Shown in pieces: positions 43,138-51,109 of a DNA stretch of 64,000 bases. Position numbers and translations under genes: made by a program. Under the pieces are notes generated by a model. The model had not been told where the DNA came from. It made no database searches and saw nothing but the letters and a program-made list of their open reading frames with translations. Source of the stretch: CAUUCF01 sp963543695 (GTDB lineage Bacteria; Pseudomonadota; Gammaproteobacteria; UBA9339); assembly GCA_963543695.1 (NCBI GenBank), contig CAUUCF010000001.1:1-64000 (forward strand). The letters run 5' to 3'. Each line of letters opens with the position of its first letter. The stretch's first letter is position 1.

Positions 43138-44459
43138 TCATGAAATTTGGGGGTACTTCTTTAGGCAACGTAGAAGCGATGGGCAGAACTTTAAAACGGA
43201 TTGTGCAAGCTTTAAATCAGCAACAATCGGTACTAGTGGTAGCTTCTGCTTTATCGGAAGTTACTAATCAATTAACCAGCTTATCGTTAAAAAAAGATGT
43301 TTCGTTAGTTGAAGCGATCTTTAATCGGCATTTGTTGATGGCGAAACAGTTGGTTACGGATCCGGTTTTATTTGACCAATTTTTAGAAGATTTAGAGGAT
43401 TTTTGTTGGGGTTTAAAACAAGATTTACGCGTTGAACGGGTAGAAGACCCTCAGTTAATGGCTAAAATTTTAGCTTATGGAGAATTAATTTCTTCTACTT
43501 TATTACATTATGCTTTATTAGCTACAGGACAAAGTAATGGTTGGGTAGATGTTCGGCATTTAATTCTGACGGATGATCATTTTTTAAGTGCAAAAGTGGA
43601 TTTTCATTATTCGTTGCCTAGAATCAAACAAGCTTTACAACAAGCTTTTTATGGAGAACGTTTGGTGATTACTCAAGGATTTATTGCTGGTACGAAAGAA
43701 GGGATTACTACGGTTTTAGGTAGAGAAGGAAGTGATTATAGTGCTACTATTTTAGCTAGTGCGATAGATGCAGATGAAGTACAAATTTGGACCGATGCAG
43801 AGGGAATTATGAGTGCGGATCCTAAAATTTTACCTGCTCGGTTAATAGAAAATCTAACTTATGATGAAGCAAGTGAATTGTCCCTTTTAGGGGCGAAAAT
43901 CATCCATCCGTTAACTTTACGGCCAGTAAAAAATTTAGGTATTCCGGTTAAGATTTTAAATTCTTTTAGCCCGTTGAGTTCAGCACTGAAGGGTACGACG
44001 ATTCATTCTGGTTTAGGTAAAAAATTTTTTAGTATTAATTATCGTCGAGACGTAGTGACGGTACGATTAACGTTACAAGAGGGTACGTTGACGAGTGAAA
44101 GTTGGTTAGCTTTACGGCAACATAAAAACGAAGTTTATTTTTTTACGGTGGCAAACGAACAGTTATTAGTAGTGATGCAAAAACAAGTTTTTGAAAAATT
44201 AAATTTTAACCAAATGAAAGAATTAACTGAGGGAAAAGTAGAAAATAACGCGCTAATTTCAATTACGATCGGTGGAACCGATAGAGATTTAAGGCTAAAC
44301 TTATTAAGTTATCTGGAACCCGATTTAGTCAACGTATCGGTAAAGGAAATTTATTTTTCGGTTTCTAAAAAAAGTATCTTATTGACGGTAATCGAAGAAA
44401 AGGTAGAAAGTACTTTACGATTGTTGCATCAACAAGTAGCTAAATATTTTGCTCATTAA
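43131..44459 (+). CDS. lysC: Aspartate kinase
   Basis: Aspartate kinase opens the lysine/diaminopimelate/threonine pathway. The 442 residues start MLVMKFGGTSLGNVEAM, contain GFIAGTKEGITTVLGREGSDYSAT and EVQIWTDAEGIMSADPKI, and end in two ACT-like regulatory repeats, so it is a monofunctional LysC-type enzyme without a homoserine dehydrogenase domain. Feedback control by lysine is likely but not shown. The ATG overlaps the previous stop. Confidence 0.93.
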   Translation: MLVMKFGGTSLGNVEAMGRTLKRIVQALNQQQSVLVVASALSEVTNQLTSLSLKKDVSLVEAIFNRHLLMAKQLVTDPVLFDQFLEDLEDFCWGLKQDLRVERVEDPQLMAKILAYGELISSTLLHYALLATGQSNGWVDVRHLILTDDHFLSAKVDFHYSLPRIKQALQQAFYGERLVITQGFIAGTKEGITTVLGREGSDYSATILASAIDADEVQIWTDAEGIMSADPKILPARLIENLTYDEASELSLLGAKIIHPLTLRPVKNLGIPVKILNSFSPLSSALKGTTIHSGLGKKFFSINYRRDVVTVRLTLQEGTLTSESWLALRQHKNEVYFFTVANEQLLVVMQKQVFEKLNFNQMKELTEGKVENNALISITIGGTDRDLRLNLLSYLEPDLVNVSVKEIYFSVSKKSILLTVIEEKVESTLRLLHQQVAKYFAH

Positions 44460-44472
44460 CGCGTACTAACCG

Positions 44473-45144
44473 ATGGAATCAATTAGAATAACTTTACAAG
44501 CCCAAGCTGACCTTCAATATAAGCAATTTGTTAAGGTTTCATTGCCGGGAGTAGAGAATATAATCGGAGTAAGAGTCCCCTATTTAAGGAAATTAGCCAA
44601 GCAAATTTACCAACGTTACGGGATTGCTTTTTTAAATTTTCCTACCCAGTTTTTAGAAGAAGTCTTTTTGCAAGGCATGGTGATTGGGTTAACTGGTCAG
44701 GTCGAATATATAGAAGCTTTTATTCCAAAAATAACGAATTGGGCAATCTGTGATCTTTTCTGTAGTTCTTTAAAAAAGACAACAAATACTTATCCACGGT
44801 TAGTTTGGGCATTAGTTTGTAAAGTAATTCAAACGCCGCAAGAATATTTTGTTCGGTTTGGTTTGGTAATGATTTTAAATTATTTTGTAACGGAGGAATA
44901 TTTAGCAACCATTTTTCAACTTTTGACGGTAATTACGTTAGAAAAGTATTACACTCAAATGGCAGCTGCTTGGTTAATAACGGAATGTTTGATTAAGTAT
45001 CCAGAACCAACGTTCTGTTTTTTAAAAGATAAAACGTTAGAAAGCGTTGTCTTGAAAAAAACCGTGCAAAAAATTAAAGAATCGTTGCGGATTAGTCCGC
45101 TAAAAAAGCGACAATGGACGGAAGAAATACAAAAATTTTTGTGA
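44473..45144 (+). CDS. DNA alkylation repair protein (AlkD-like)
   Basis: The 223 residues are HEAT-like helices typical of the DNA-alkylation-repair family: GVRVPYLRKLAKQIY (near 31-45), EEVFLQGMVIGL, the NWAICDLFCSSLK motif with the conserved Asp, YFVRFGLVMILNYFV and YYTQMAAAWLITECLIKYPE. AlkD glycosylases remove bulky N3/N7 alkylated bases. It is the last gene of the argS-lysC run, 13 bases after lysC. Confidence 0.88.
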   Translation: MESIRITLQAQADLQYKQFVKVSLPGVENIIGVRVPYLRKLAKQIYQRYGIAFLNFPTQFLEEVFLQGMVIGLTGQVEYIEAFIPKITNWAICDLFCSSLKKTTNTYPRLVWALVCKVIQTPQEYFVRFGLVMILNYFVTEEYLATIFQLLTVITLEKYYTQMAAAWLITECLIKYPEPTFCFLKDKTLESVVLKKTVQKIKESLRISPLKKRQWTEEIQKFL

Positions 45145-45397
45145 AATCCCGCAAAGCATGGTAATTAATCGTAATTAAAGCGTAAATTTGATGCTTTTAT
45201 AAAGGAATTATTGGTATAAATTTAAAATGGTTTGAACTTTAGTATTTCTTAGGGGAAAAACCTTTTGGAAAAGAAAGTTTAACCGTTGAGTTTTACTTTT
45301 AAGGGGAAGTAGAAGTTGAGGGTTTAACAAAAAGGGCAAGATTTGGTGTTAGCGATTCGTAAACTAATAATCAAAGGTACTAGATTTGACGAGCTAG

Positions 45398-46084
45398 TTA
45401 ATTTTTTGAATTCAACAGGGGCATTGGATCGATTGGGTTACCAAAATGCCTAATTTCGAAATGAAGGGTAGGAGCTTGATTTTGCTGTCCGATACTGCCA
45501 ATGATTTCTCCTTTTTTTACTTGCGCTTGTTCTTTTACTTTGAATTCTTGTAGATGTCCATACGCACTTAAATAATTATTTGCGTGTTGGATAATGATTA
45601 GCTTGCCGTAAGCCGTTAAACCGGTACCTCGGTATACTACTACCCCGTTTTGGGTAGCGTATACGGGATCTCCAAGTTGTCCCCCAAAATCTAAACCTTT
45701 TTGGTAGTGATCAGGTTCGTGAAAACGATGCTTTAATTTAGCTTTCGTTGGGTATAGCCAGGTTCCTTGATTAACTAAAAGGGGAGAGCGCGGAGCTTTT
45801 TGAAAAGGTTTGGTTTTAGGAGTAGATTGTACCGATGGAGGCGAGTTAAGGTACAATTTTGCCCCTTTTTTTAACGAATAAGGAGCGGATAAGTGGTTAA
45901 TGTTAGCTAATTTTTGGACGTCTAAGTTGAAGTTCCAAGCGATGGAATAAAGGGTGTCGTTCGCTCGAACGATATACACGGCGGAAACGGGAGCAGCTTG
46001 CCAACCATCGATTACGGGAGGAACCGTTTTATTCGTACAACTGCTAAGGATAATTAATGAACTCAAAAAAAAGAAAGCTTTCAT
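45398..46084 (-). CDS. nlpD: NlpD-like LysM/M23 lipoprotein
   Basis: NlpD-type proteins activate septal amidases from the outer membrane. The 228 residues have a lipoprotein signal (LIILSSC, Cys16), a LysM domain (YIVRANDTLYSIAWNFNLDVQKLANINHL, about 37-65) and a LytM/M23 domain (about 108-225) with YLSAYGH and LHFEIRHFG. The usual HxxxD metal site reads KGLDF, so the first His is missing, as in catalytically inactive E. coli NlpD. It overlaps surE by 4 bases. Confidence 0.92.
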   Translation of the reverse strand: MKAFFFLSSLIILSSCTNKTVPPVIDGWQAAPVSAVYIVRANDTLYSIAWNFNLDVQKLANINHLSAPYSLKKGAKLYLNSPPSVQSTPKTKPFQKAPRSPLLVNQGTWLYPTKAKLKHRFHEPDHYQKGLDFGGQLGDPVYATQNGVVVYRGTGLTAYGKLIIIQHANNYLSAYGHLQEFKVKEQAQVKKGEIIGSIGQQNQAPTLHFEIRHFGNPIDPMPLLNSKN

Positions 46085-46842
46085 GATAAATGAAAAGCTT
46101 CTAGTGAGGCGGACAAAGAGGGCAAACTACTTTCGGCGGTTAAATCGAGGCGGATAGGGGAAATAGAAATTTTTTGGTGAGCAATAGCGTTAAAATCTGT
46201 ACCGGGCCCAGCGATATTTTCGTCTCCTTCGGCACCGATCCAATAGACGTCGTTACCCCGTGGATCTACAGATTTAACCGCTTGTTGAGCTAAATGTCGT
46301 TTACCTAGTTTAGTTAATTCAAATCCTTGTAATTGTTGATAAGGGAGATCCGGAACGTTTAAATTTAAAATTAACCCTTGACGGGGTAGATGTTTATAAA
46401 CTGCTTTGATAAATTTAACGGTTACTTTCGCTGCTGTTTCGTAATAATTAAGTGGGTGATGGCCTACTAAAGAAACGGCTAAAGCTGGTAAACCTAAATT
46501 TCCTCCTTCCATCGCGGCTGCCACTGTCCCCGAATAAAGGACATCATCTCCTAAATTAGCACCAGCGTTAATGCCAGAAACAACCAAATCAAATTTTGCT
46601 TTAAAAAGATTGCTGGTAAGTGCTAAGTGAACACAATCAGTAGGTGTGCCGGTAACGCTATAGAAACCGTTATTTAGACGTTGAATACGAACGGGGACTT
46701 GTAAAGTTAACGAATTACTAGCTCCAGAACGGTTACGATCAGGAGCAACTACGGTAATTTCGGCAATTTTACTCAAAGCATTAGCTAATACGGCGATACC
46801 GGTTGCATGTACTCCGTCGTCATTACTAATTAAAATGCGCAT
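46081..46842 (-). CDS. surE: 5'/3'-nucleotidase SurE
   Basis: SurE dephosphorylates nucleoside monophosphates in a stationary-phase operon. The 253 residues open MRILISNDDGVHATGI (metal Asp 8-9) and contain DRNRSGASNSLT, GTPTDCVHLAL and SGINAGANLGDDVLYSGTVAAAMEG. Size is normal. GAGGGA lies just upstream on its strand. The surE-nlpD order matches gammaproteobacteria; pcm is absent between them. Confidence 0.96.
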   Translation of the reverse strand: MRILISNDDGVHATGIAVLANALSKIAEITVVAPDRNRSGASNSLTLQVPVRIQRLNNGFYSVTGTPTDCVHLALTSNLFKAKFDLVVSGINAGANLGDDVLYSGTVAAAMEGGNLGLPALAVSLVGHHPLNYYETAAKVTVKFIKAVYKHLPRQGLILNLNVPDLPYQQLQGFELTKLGKRHLAQQAVKSVDPRGNDVYWIGAEGDENIAGPGTDFNAIAHQKISISPIRLDLTAESSLPSLSASLEAFHLS

Positions 46843-46925
46843 TAATCCCTCATGTTTAAATTTATGCTTTTTTCCGTTATATTGTAATGGAAATCACTAT
46901 TTTTGCAATAATAAAAAGCAAGTAA

Positions 46926-47576
46926 ATGGGTAAAAAAAACGGTTTTTTAATATTAAATGAAGCAGAGGTTCCAAAACAAGTTTTACGACGTTACTGGCGC
47001 TACGGGGATATAATTGCTGCTGCCGACGGAGGAGGCATGTGGTTATATCAGCAACGTATAGTCCCTAATTGTTTATTAGGGGACTTCGATAGCTTACCTA
47101 GGGAGGTCATAGATTATTTTAGCTCACAAGGGAGTATGATCAAACGTTATCCGTTAGTTAAAGATCATACCGACGGTTATTTAGCTTTACAATGGTTAGT
47201 GCAACAAAAAGTAAGTAAAGTTTACGTGTTAGGAGGAACCGGTAGTCGTTTAGATCAATTGTTAGGCTTTTTAAATTCAATGACGGCTTTTAAAATTCCA
47301 ATTTATTACTTTACGGTAAATAGTACTGCGACTCTGTTAAAAGGGGAATATCTGATTAGGCATGATTTCCCAGTTAACTTTTCTTTGATTGTTTTAAAAA
47401 AGAGTATTATTACTTTAGAAAAAGTGGGTTATCCATTGCAAAATGGTTGCGTGAAAAAGCATAGTGATTTAACGATTAGTAATTTTATGTTAGAATCAGA
47501 GATGAAGTTAATTAGTAATCATCCTGTATGGTTTATTGGTTTAGGGTTAAATTTTACGTTTGAAAAATGTCGGTAG
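46926..47576 (+). CDS. Thiamine pyrophosphokinase
   Basis: The enzyme converts thiamine to thiamine diphosphate. The 216 residues show the family motifs AAADGGGMWL (about 32-41), GDFDSLP (52-58), KDHTDGYLALQ (79-89) and GGTGSRLDQLLGFL (about 99-112), where the usual R-D-H reads RLDQ. Its last bases overlap ttcA by 10. No TPP riboswitch is visible upstream, which suggests thiamine is salvaged (inference). Confidence 0.88.
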   Translation: MGKKNGFLILNEAEVPKQVLRRYWRYGDIIAAADGGGMWLYQQRIVPNCLLGDFDSLPREVIDYFSSQGSMIKRYPLVKDHTDGYLALQWLVQQKVSKVYVLGGTGSRLDQLLGFLNSMTAFKIPIYYFTVNSTATLLKGEYLIRHDFPVNFSLIVLKKSIITLEKVGYPLQNGCVKKHSDLTISNFMLESEMKLISNHPVWFIGLGLNFTFEKCR

Positions 47577-48313
47577 AGAAAAAACTGTTGCATTACGTTG
47601 GGCAAGCTATTCAACATTATCAGTTAGTCCAAGCAGGAGATCGCCTTTTAATTGGTTTATCGGGAGGAAAAGATTCTTGGACGCTCTTAAATTTATTTAG
47701 AGAATTGCAGAAACGAGCCAAAATTTCTTTCCACTTGAAGGTAGCAATCGTTGATTTTGGATTCGTCGATAATCAACCGTTAACTAATTGGCTAGAGGCG
47801 GAAAAAGTGGAATATGTCGTTTTAAAAGCTCAAATAGCTTTTGGTGAAGCGAATAGTAAAACTCCGTGTGTTTTATGTTCTCGATTAAGGCGGGGAATGC
47901 TTTATAGTTACGCAAGAAAACAACAATTTAATAAATTAGCGTTAGGGCATCATCGGGATGATTTGAACGTTAGTTTATTAATGTCGATTTTTTATAACGG
48001 GAAAATAGCTTCGATGCCCCCTAAATGGGAAGCTGAAGGGGTAACGGTGATTAGACCTATGGTTTATTGCCAAGAACAAGATATTATAAAATATGCCGCG
48101 TATAAAAAATTTCCGATATTATCGAGTAGGTGCCCTTTAAAAAATCGTTTAAGTAGCCGAGAGCAAGTAGGATTATGGTTAAAAAAACTTGCTCAAGAAA
48201 ATCCTAAAATTGGTTCTAATATTTTACGGGCGATGCAAAATCTACATCCAGATCATTTAGCGGATCGTCGCTGGCATCCTTTTCATGAGGAGCATGGAAA
48301 AATTAATAGATAA
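47567..48313 (+). CDS. ttcA: tRNA 2-thiocytidine synthetase TtcA
   Basis: TtcA thiolates C32 in some tRNAs using an iron-sulfur cluster. The 248 residues have the PP-loop SGGKDS (32-37), the CxxC pair C101/C104 in TPCVLCSRLRRG, GHHRDD, and a further cysteine in SSRCPLKN, which supplies the third cluster ligand in characterised TtcA. It is compact compared with the 311-residue E. coli form. Confidence 0.94.
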   Translation: MSVEKKLLHYVGQAIQHYQLVQAGDRLLIGLSGGKDSWTLLNLFRELQKRAKISFHLKVAIVDFGFVDNQPLTNWLEAEKVEYVVLKAQIAFGEANSKTPCVLCSRLRRGMLYSYARKQQFNKLALGHHRDDLNVSLLMSIFYNGKIASMPPKWEAEGVTVIRPMVYCQEQDIIKYAAYKKFPILSSRCPLKNRLSSREQVGLWLKKLAQENPKIGSNILRAMQNLHPDHLADRRWHPFHEEHGKINR

Positions 48314-48358
48314 ATTATTTGACAGCCTAAAATAAAAACAATACACTGAAATCCGTTA

Positions 48359-48432
48359 GCACCCGTAGCTCAGCTGGATAGAGTACTTGGCTTCGAACCA
48401 AGGTGTCGGGGGTTCGAATCCCTCCGGGTGCG
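48359..48432 (+). tRNA. tRNA-Arg (anticodon TCG), no encoded CCA
   Basis: The cloverleaf is complete: acceptor GCACCCG/CGGGTGC, D arm AGCTCAGCTGGATAGAGT, anticodon loop CTTCGAA (TCG) on stem CTTGG/CCAAG, T arm GGGGGTTCGAATCCCTC. The discriminator is G48432 and is followed by TTTTG, so CCA is not encoded, unlike the other two tRNA genes here. Confidence 0.95.
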
Positions 48433-48446
48433 TTTTGAGGTAAATT

Positions 48447-49178
48447 ATGGGATTATTTAAGTTTAAATTTTTTTTAACGATATTAATATTAGGGCTAACT
48501 TTGTTTTTTGGTTGGTTGCCTATTAGAAAAGAAAGAAAAAAAGATTATTTTGATTTAGCCAATTATTTTGCTTATGGTATTTTTTTAGGTACCGCCGTGT
48601 TTCATTTATTTACGGATGCGGTGGAACATTTTCGGGATTTTACTCGTTATCCTTATTTGTTTAGTATTTTTATTGTCGCCGGTTTTTATTTTTTGATGTT
48701 TGTGTTAGAAAAGTTTTGTGATGATGATCATGAGAAGAAAATGGCGGCTTATCTGCTAACGTTTTCTTTGTCTACACATGCTTTTATTGAAGGTTTAGCT
48801 ATTGGAATTAACCAGGGATTTTGGGAAATAGTAGTGATTTTTTTAGCAGTATTTATCCATAAAGGGAGTGAAAGTTTTGCTTATACTGTTGCGTTAAAAA
48901 ACTATCAGATACCAGTACCAACGATCAAAAAGCTAGTATTAATTTTTACTTTGATGACGCCGTTAGGGATTCTAACGGCTTCTGGTTTATTACCAAAGTT
49001 ATTTGTGCAATCCGGTCATTGTTATGAAGCAGTTTTTAATGCGGTTGCTGCGGGGACATTTTTATATTTATGTGGCGAACATTTGGATTTTTCGCTTATT
49101 CGGCTCAAGCATAAAAAAGAGATATTTTGTTTAAGTATTGGTTTTTTGTTAATGGCATTATTGTCGATCTTGGTTTAA
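48447..49178 (+). CDS. ZIP-family metal transporter
   Basis: The 243-residue protein has about seven membrane helices. The ZIP metal-site motifs are present: STHAFIEGLAIGINQG in helix 4 (His and Glu) and FIHKGSESFAYTV in helix 5. A short Asp/His-rich cytosolic loop (CDDDHEKK) lies between helices 3 and 4. Import of zinc or iron is the family role. GAGG at 48436-48439 is the SD sequence, between tRNA-Arg and the ATG. Confidence 0.9.
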   Translation: MGLFKFKFFLTILILGLTLFFGWLPIRKERKKDYFDLANYFAYGIFLGTAVFHLFTDAVEHFRDFTRYPYLFSIFIVAGFYFLMFVLEKFCDDDHEKKMAAYLLTFSLSTHAFIEGLAIGINQGFWEIVVIFLAVFIHKGSESFAYTVALKNYQIPVPTIKKLVLIFTLMTPLGILTASGLLPKLFVQSGHCYEAVFNAVAAGTFLYLCGEHLDFSLIRLKHKKEIFCLSIGFLLMALLSILV

Positions 49179-49241
49179 ACGGTGTTAACGAAAACTTTGC
49201 TTGAGGAACTAAATTAAAAATGTTATTTATTGTATAATTTC

Positions 49242-49317
<76 letters not shown>

Positions 49318-49332
49318 TTTTTATTTTTTAAT

Positions 49333-50679
49333 ATGGCTTTAGTAGTAGTAATTTTAGCAGCGGGAAAAGGTAGTAGGATGAGGTCTGCTGTACCTAAAGT
49401 TTTACATCAGTTAGCAGGAAAATCGCTATTAAATCATTTGTTAGATACCGTAAGAGTTTTAAATCCTCAGAAAGTAGTGGTAGTTTATAATCAAGAGATC
49501 GTTAGAGAAACTGTGGATGATGCGTCAATTGTCTGGGCTAAACAAGTAGAACGTCAAGGAACGGGAGATGCGGTAAAATGTGCTTGTCAAGTGCTAGGTA
49601 ATTTGCAGGCACAAGATCAAATCTTAATTTTATGTGGCGACGTTCCGTTAATCCAAAGTACTACTTTATCGCAATTGTTATCGTTGCCGAGTAAAATCAA
49701 AATTTTAGCGGCTCAGCTCGATAATCCTTTCGGTTACGGTCGGTTAATTTTTAATCCGCACGGCGATTTTTTAAAAATTGTGGAGGAACAAGAAGCTTCG
49801 GAGCAAGAAAAAAAGGTGCGAACGGTTAATAGCGGCATAATAGCTATAGAGTACCAATGGCTAGTACAAACTTTACCTCGCTTAACTCGCCATCGGAACG
49901 GGGAATATTATTTAACCGATTTAATGGCTTTAGCCGTACAGGAATCAATTAAAGTGCTAGTCCATTTTGCCCAAAATCCGTTTGAGGTTCAGGGAATTAA
50001 TAATTTACTCCAGTTAAGTCAGGCAGAACGTTGGTACCAAAAAAATTTAGCCGAACAATTGATGTTAAAGGGTTTACAAATAAAAGATCCGGCACGATTT
50101 GATTTACGAGGGCAAGTTTGTTTTGGAGAAGACGTAGTGATTGAGCCGAACGTTTTATTGGATGGGAAAATTCAGTTAGGGAATGGTACGGTCATTGAAA
50201 CGGGTTGTTGTTTAAAAAACGTTACTTTAGGAAACAACGTGAGAGTACGAGCTTATTCGGTGTTAGAAGAGGCAGTAATTGAAGATGAAGCGATCGTAGG
50301 TCCTTTTGCTAGGTTACGTGCAGGTAGTCATTTAGCAAAAAATAGTCGGGTAGGAAATTTTGTAGAATTGAAGCAGTGTAAGTTAGGTGAACAAAGCAAA
50401 GTAAATCATTTGACCTATTTAGGAGATGCTGAAGTTGGACAACGAGTGAATATTGGAGCGGGAACCATCACTTGTAATTACGATGGAAAGCTGAAGTCAA
50501 AGACGAAAATCGGAGATAATGCGTTTATCGGTTCAAACGTCGCTTTGGTTGCTCCAGTCGTAGTAGAACAAAAGGCTATCGTGGGAGCAGGATCTGTAAT
50601 TACACGGCTAGTACCGGCTGATAACTTAGCTTTAGGTCGGGGTAAACAAGTGAATTTAAAGAAGAAAAATGGACAATAA
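49333..50679 (+). CDS. glmU: Bifunctional UDP-GlcNAc pyrophosphorylase/acetyltransferase GlmU
   Basis: GlmU makes UDP-N-acetylglucosamine for cell wall synthesis. The 448 residues start MALVVVILAAGKGSRMRS (nucleotidyl site), contain CGDVPLI and NSGI, and end in a left-handed beta-helix of hexapeptide repeats with NVTLGNNVRV, FARLRAGSHL and NIGAGTITCNYDG. I rejected a longer frame start because it runs into the tRNA-Thr. There is no clear SD sequence before the ATG. Confidence 0.97.
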   Translation: MALVVVILAAGKGSRMRSAVPKVLHQLAGKSLLNHLLDTVRVLNPQKVVVVYNQEIVRETVDDASIVWAKQVERQGTGDAVKCACQVLGNLQAQDQILILCGDVPLIQSTTLSQLLSLPSKIKILAAQLDNPFGYGRLIFNPHGDFLKIVEEQEASEQEKKVRTVNSGIIAIEYQWLVQTLPRLTRHRNGEYYLTDLMALAVQESIKVLVHFAQNPFEVQGINNLLQLSQAERWYQKNLAEQLMLKGLQIKDPARFDLRGQVCFGEDVVIEPNVLLDGKIQLGNGTVIETGCCLKNVTLGNNVRVRAYSVLEEAVIEDEAIVGPFARLRAGSHLAKNSRVGNFVELKQCKLGEQSKVNHLTYLGDAEVGQRVNIGAGTITCNYDGKLKSKTKIGDNAFIGSNVALVAPVVVEQKAIVGAGSVITRLVPADNLALGRGKQVNLKKKNGQ

Positions 50680-51091
50680 AGAAATTATTTACCAAACTAG
50701 AATACACTGGGTCGTATTTGCGTTGCCCGTGGTGATGTGCTGTATTAGCGTAGCCTTTTTTAGTCGGTATAATCTTTGGGGTTCGTTAACGATGTTTTTG
50801 TTAACTGGCTTGTTAAGTATTAAGGCGGTTGCTCGATTTTTGGGGGACCAATATTTAATTAATAAAACGAAAGTTTTAATTATTAGGCAGTTTTTTTATC
50901 AGCGTTTAGAAGAGATTTTTTTAGATAAAATAGAAGGAGTATACGTTGGGCAGGGTTTTTTAGGTAGATTGTTAAATTATGGCACAGTAATTATTGTCGG
51001 TGTAGGAGGTAGAAAAATAGAGCTGACTTATAGTATTGAGCCAAATAAATTCAGAACGGCTCTAGAAGAGATTAGAGAACAAAATAAATAA
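50669..51091 (+). CDS. PH-domain membrane protein, unknown function
   Basis: The 140 residues hold two hydrophobic helices (about 13-31 and 36-56), then a bacterial PH-like domain with YLINKTKVLIIRQFFYQRLEEIFLDKIEGVYV and GRLLNYGTVIIVGVGG, a pattern seen in YdbS/YdbT-type proteins. Function is unknown. It overlaps the glmU stop by 11 bases and precedes rne by 18. Confidence 0.8.
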   Translation: MDNKEIIYQTRIHWVVFALPVVMCCISVAFFSRYNLWGSLTMFLLTGLLSIKAVARFLGDQYLINKTKVLIIRQFFYQRLEEIFLDKIEGVYVGQGFLGRLLNYGTVIIVGVGGRKIELTYSIEPNKFRTALEEIREQNK

Positions 51092-51109
51092 TTTTGAGGA
51101 AATAAGTGA

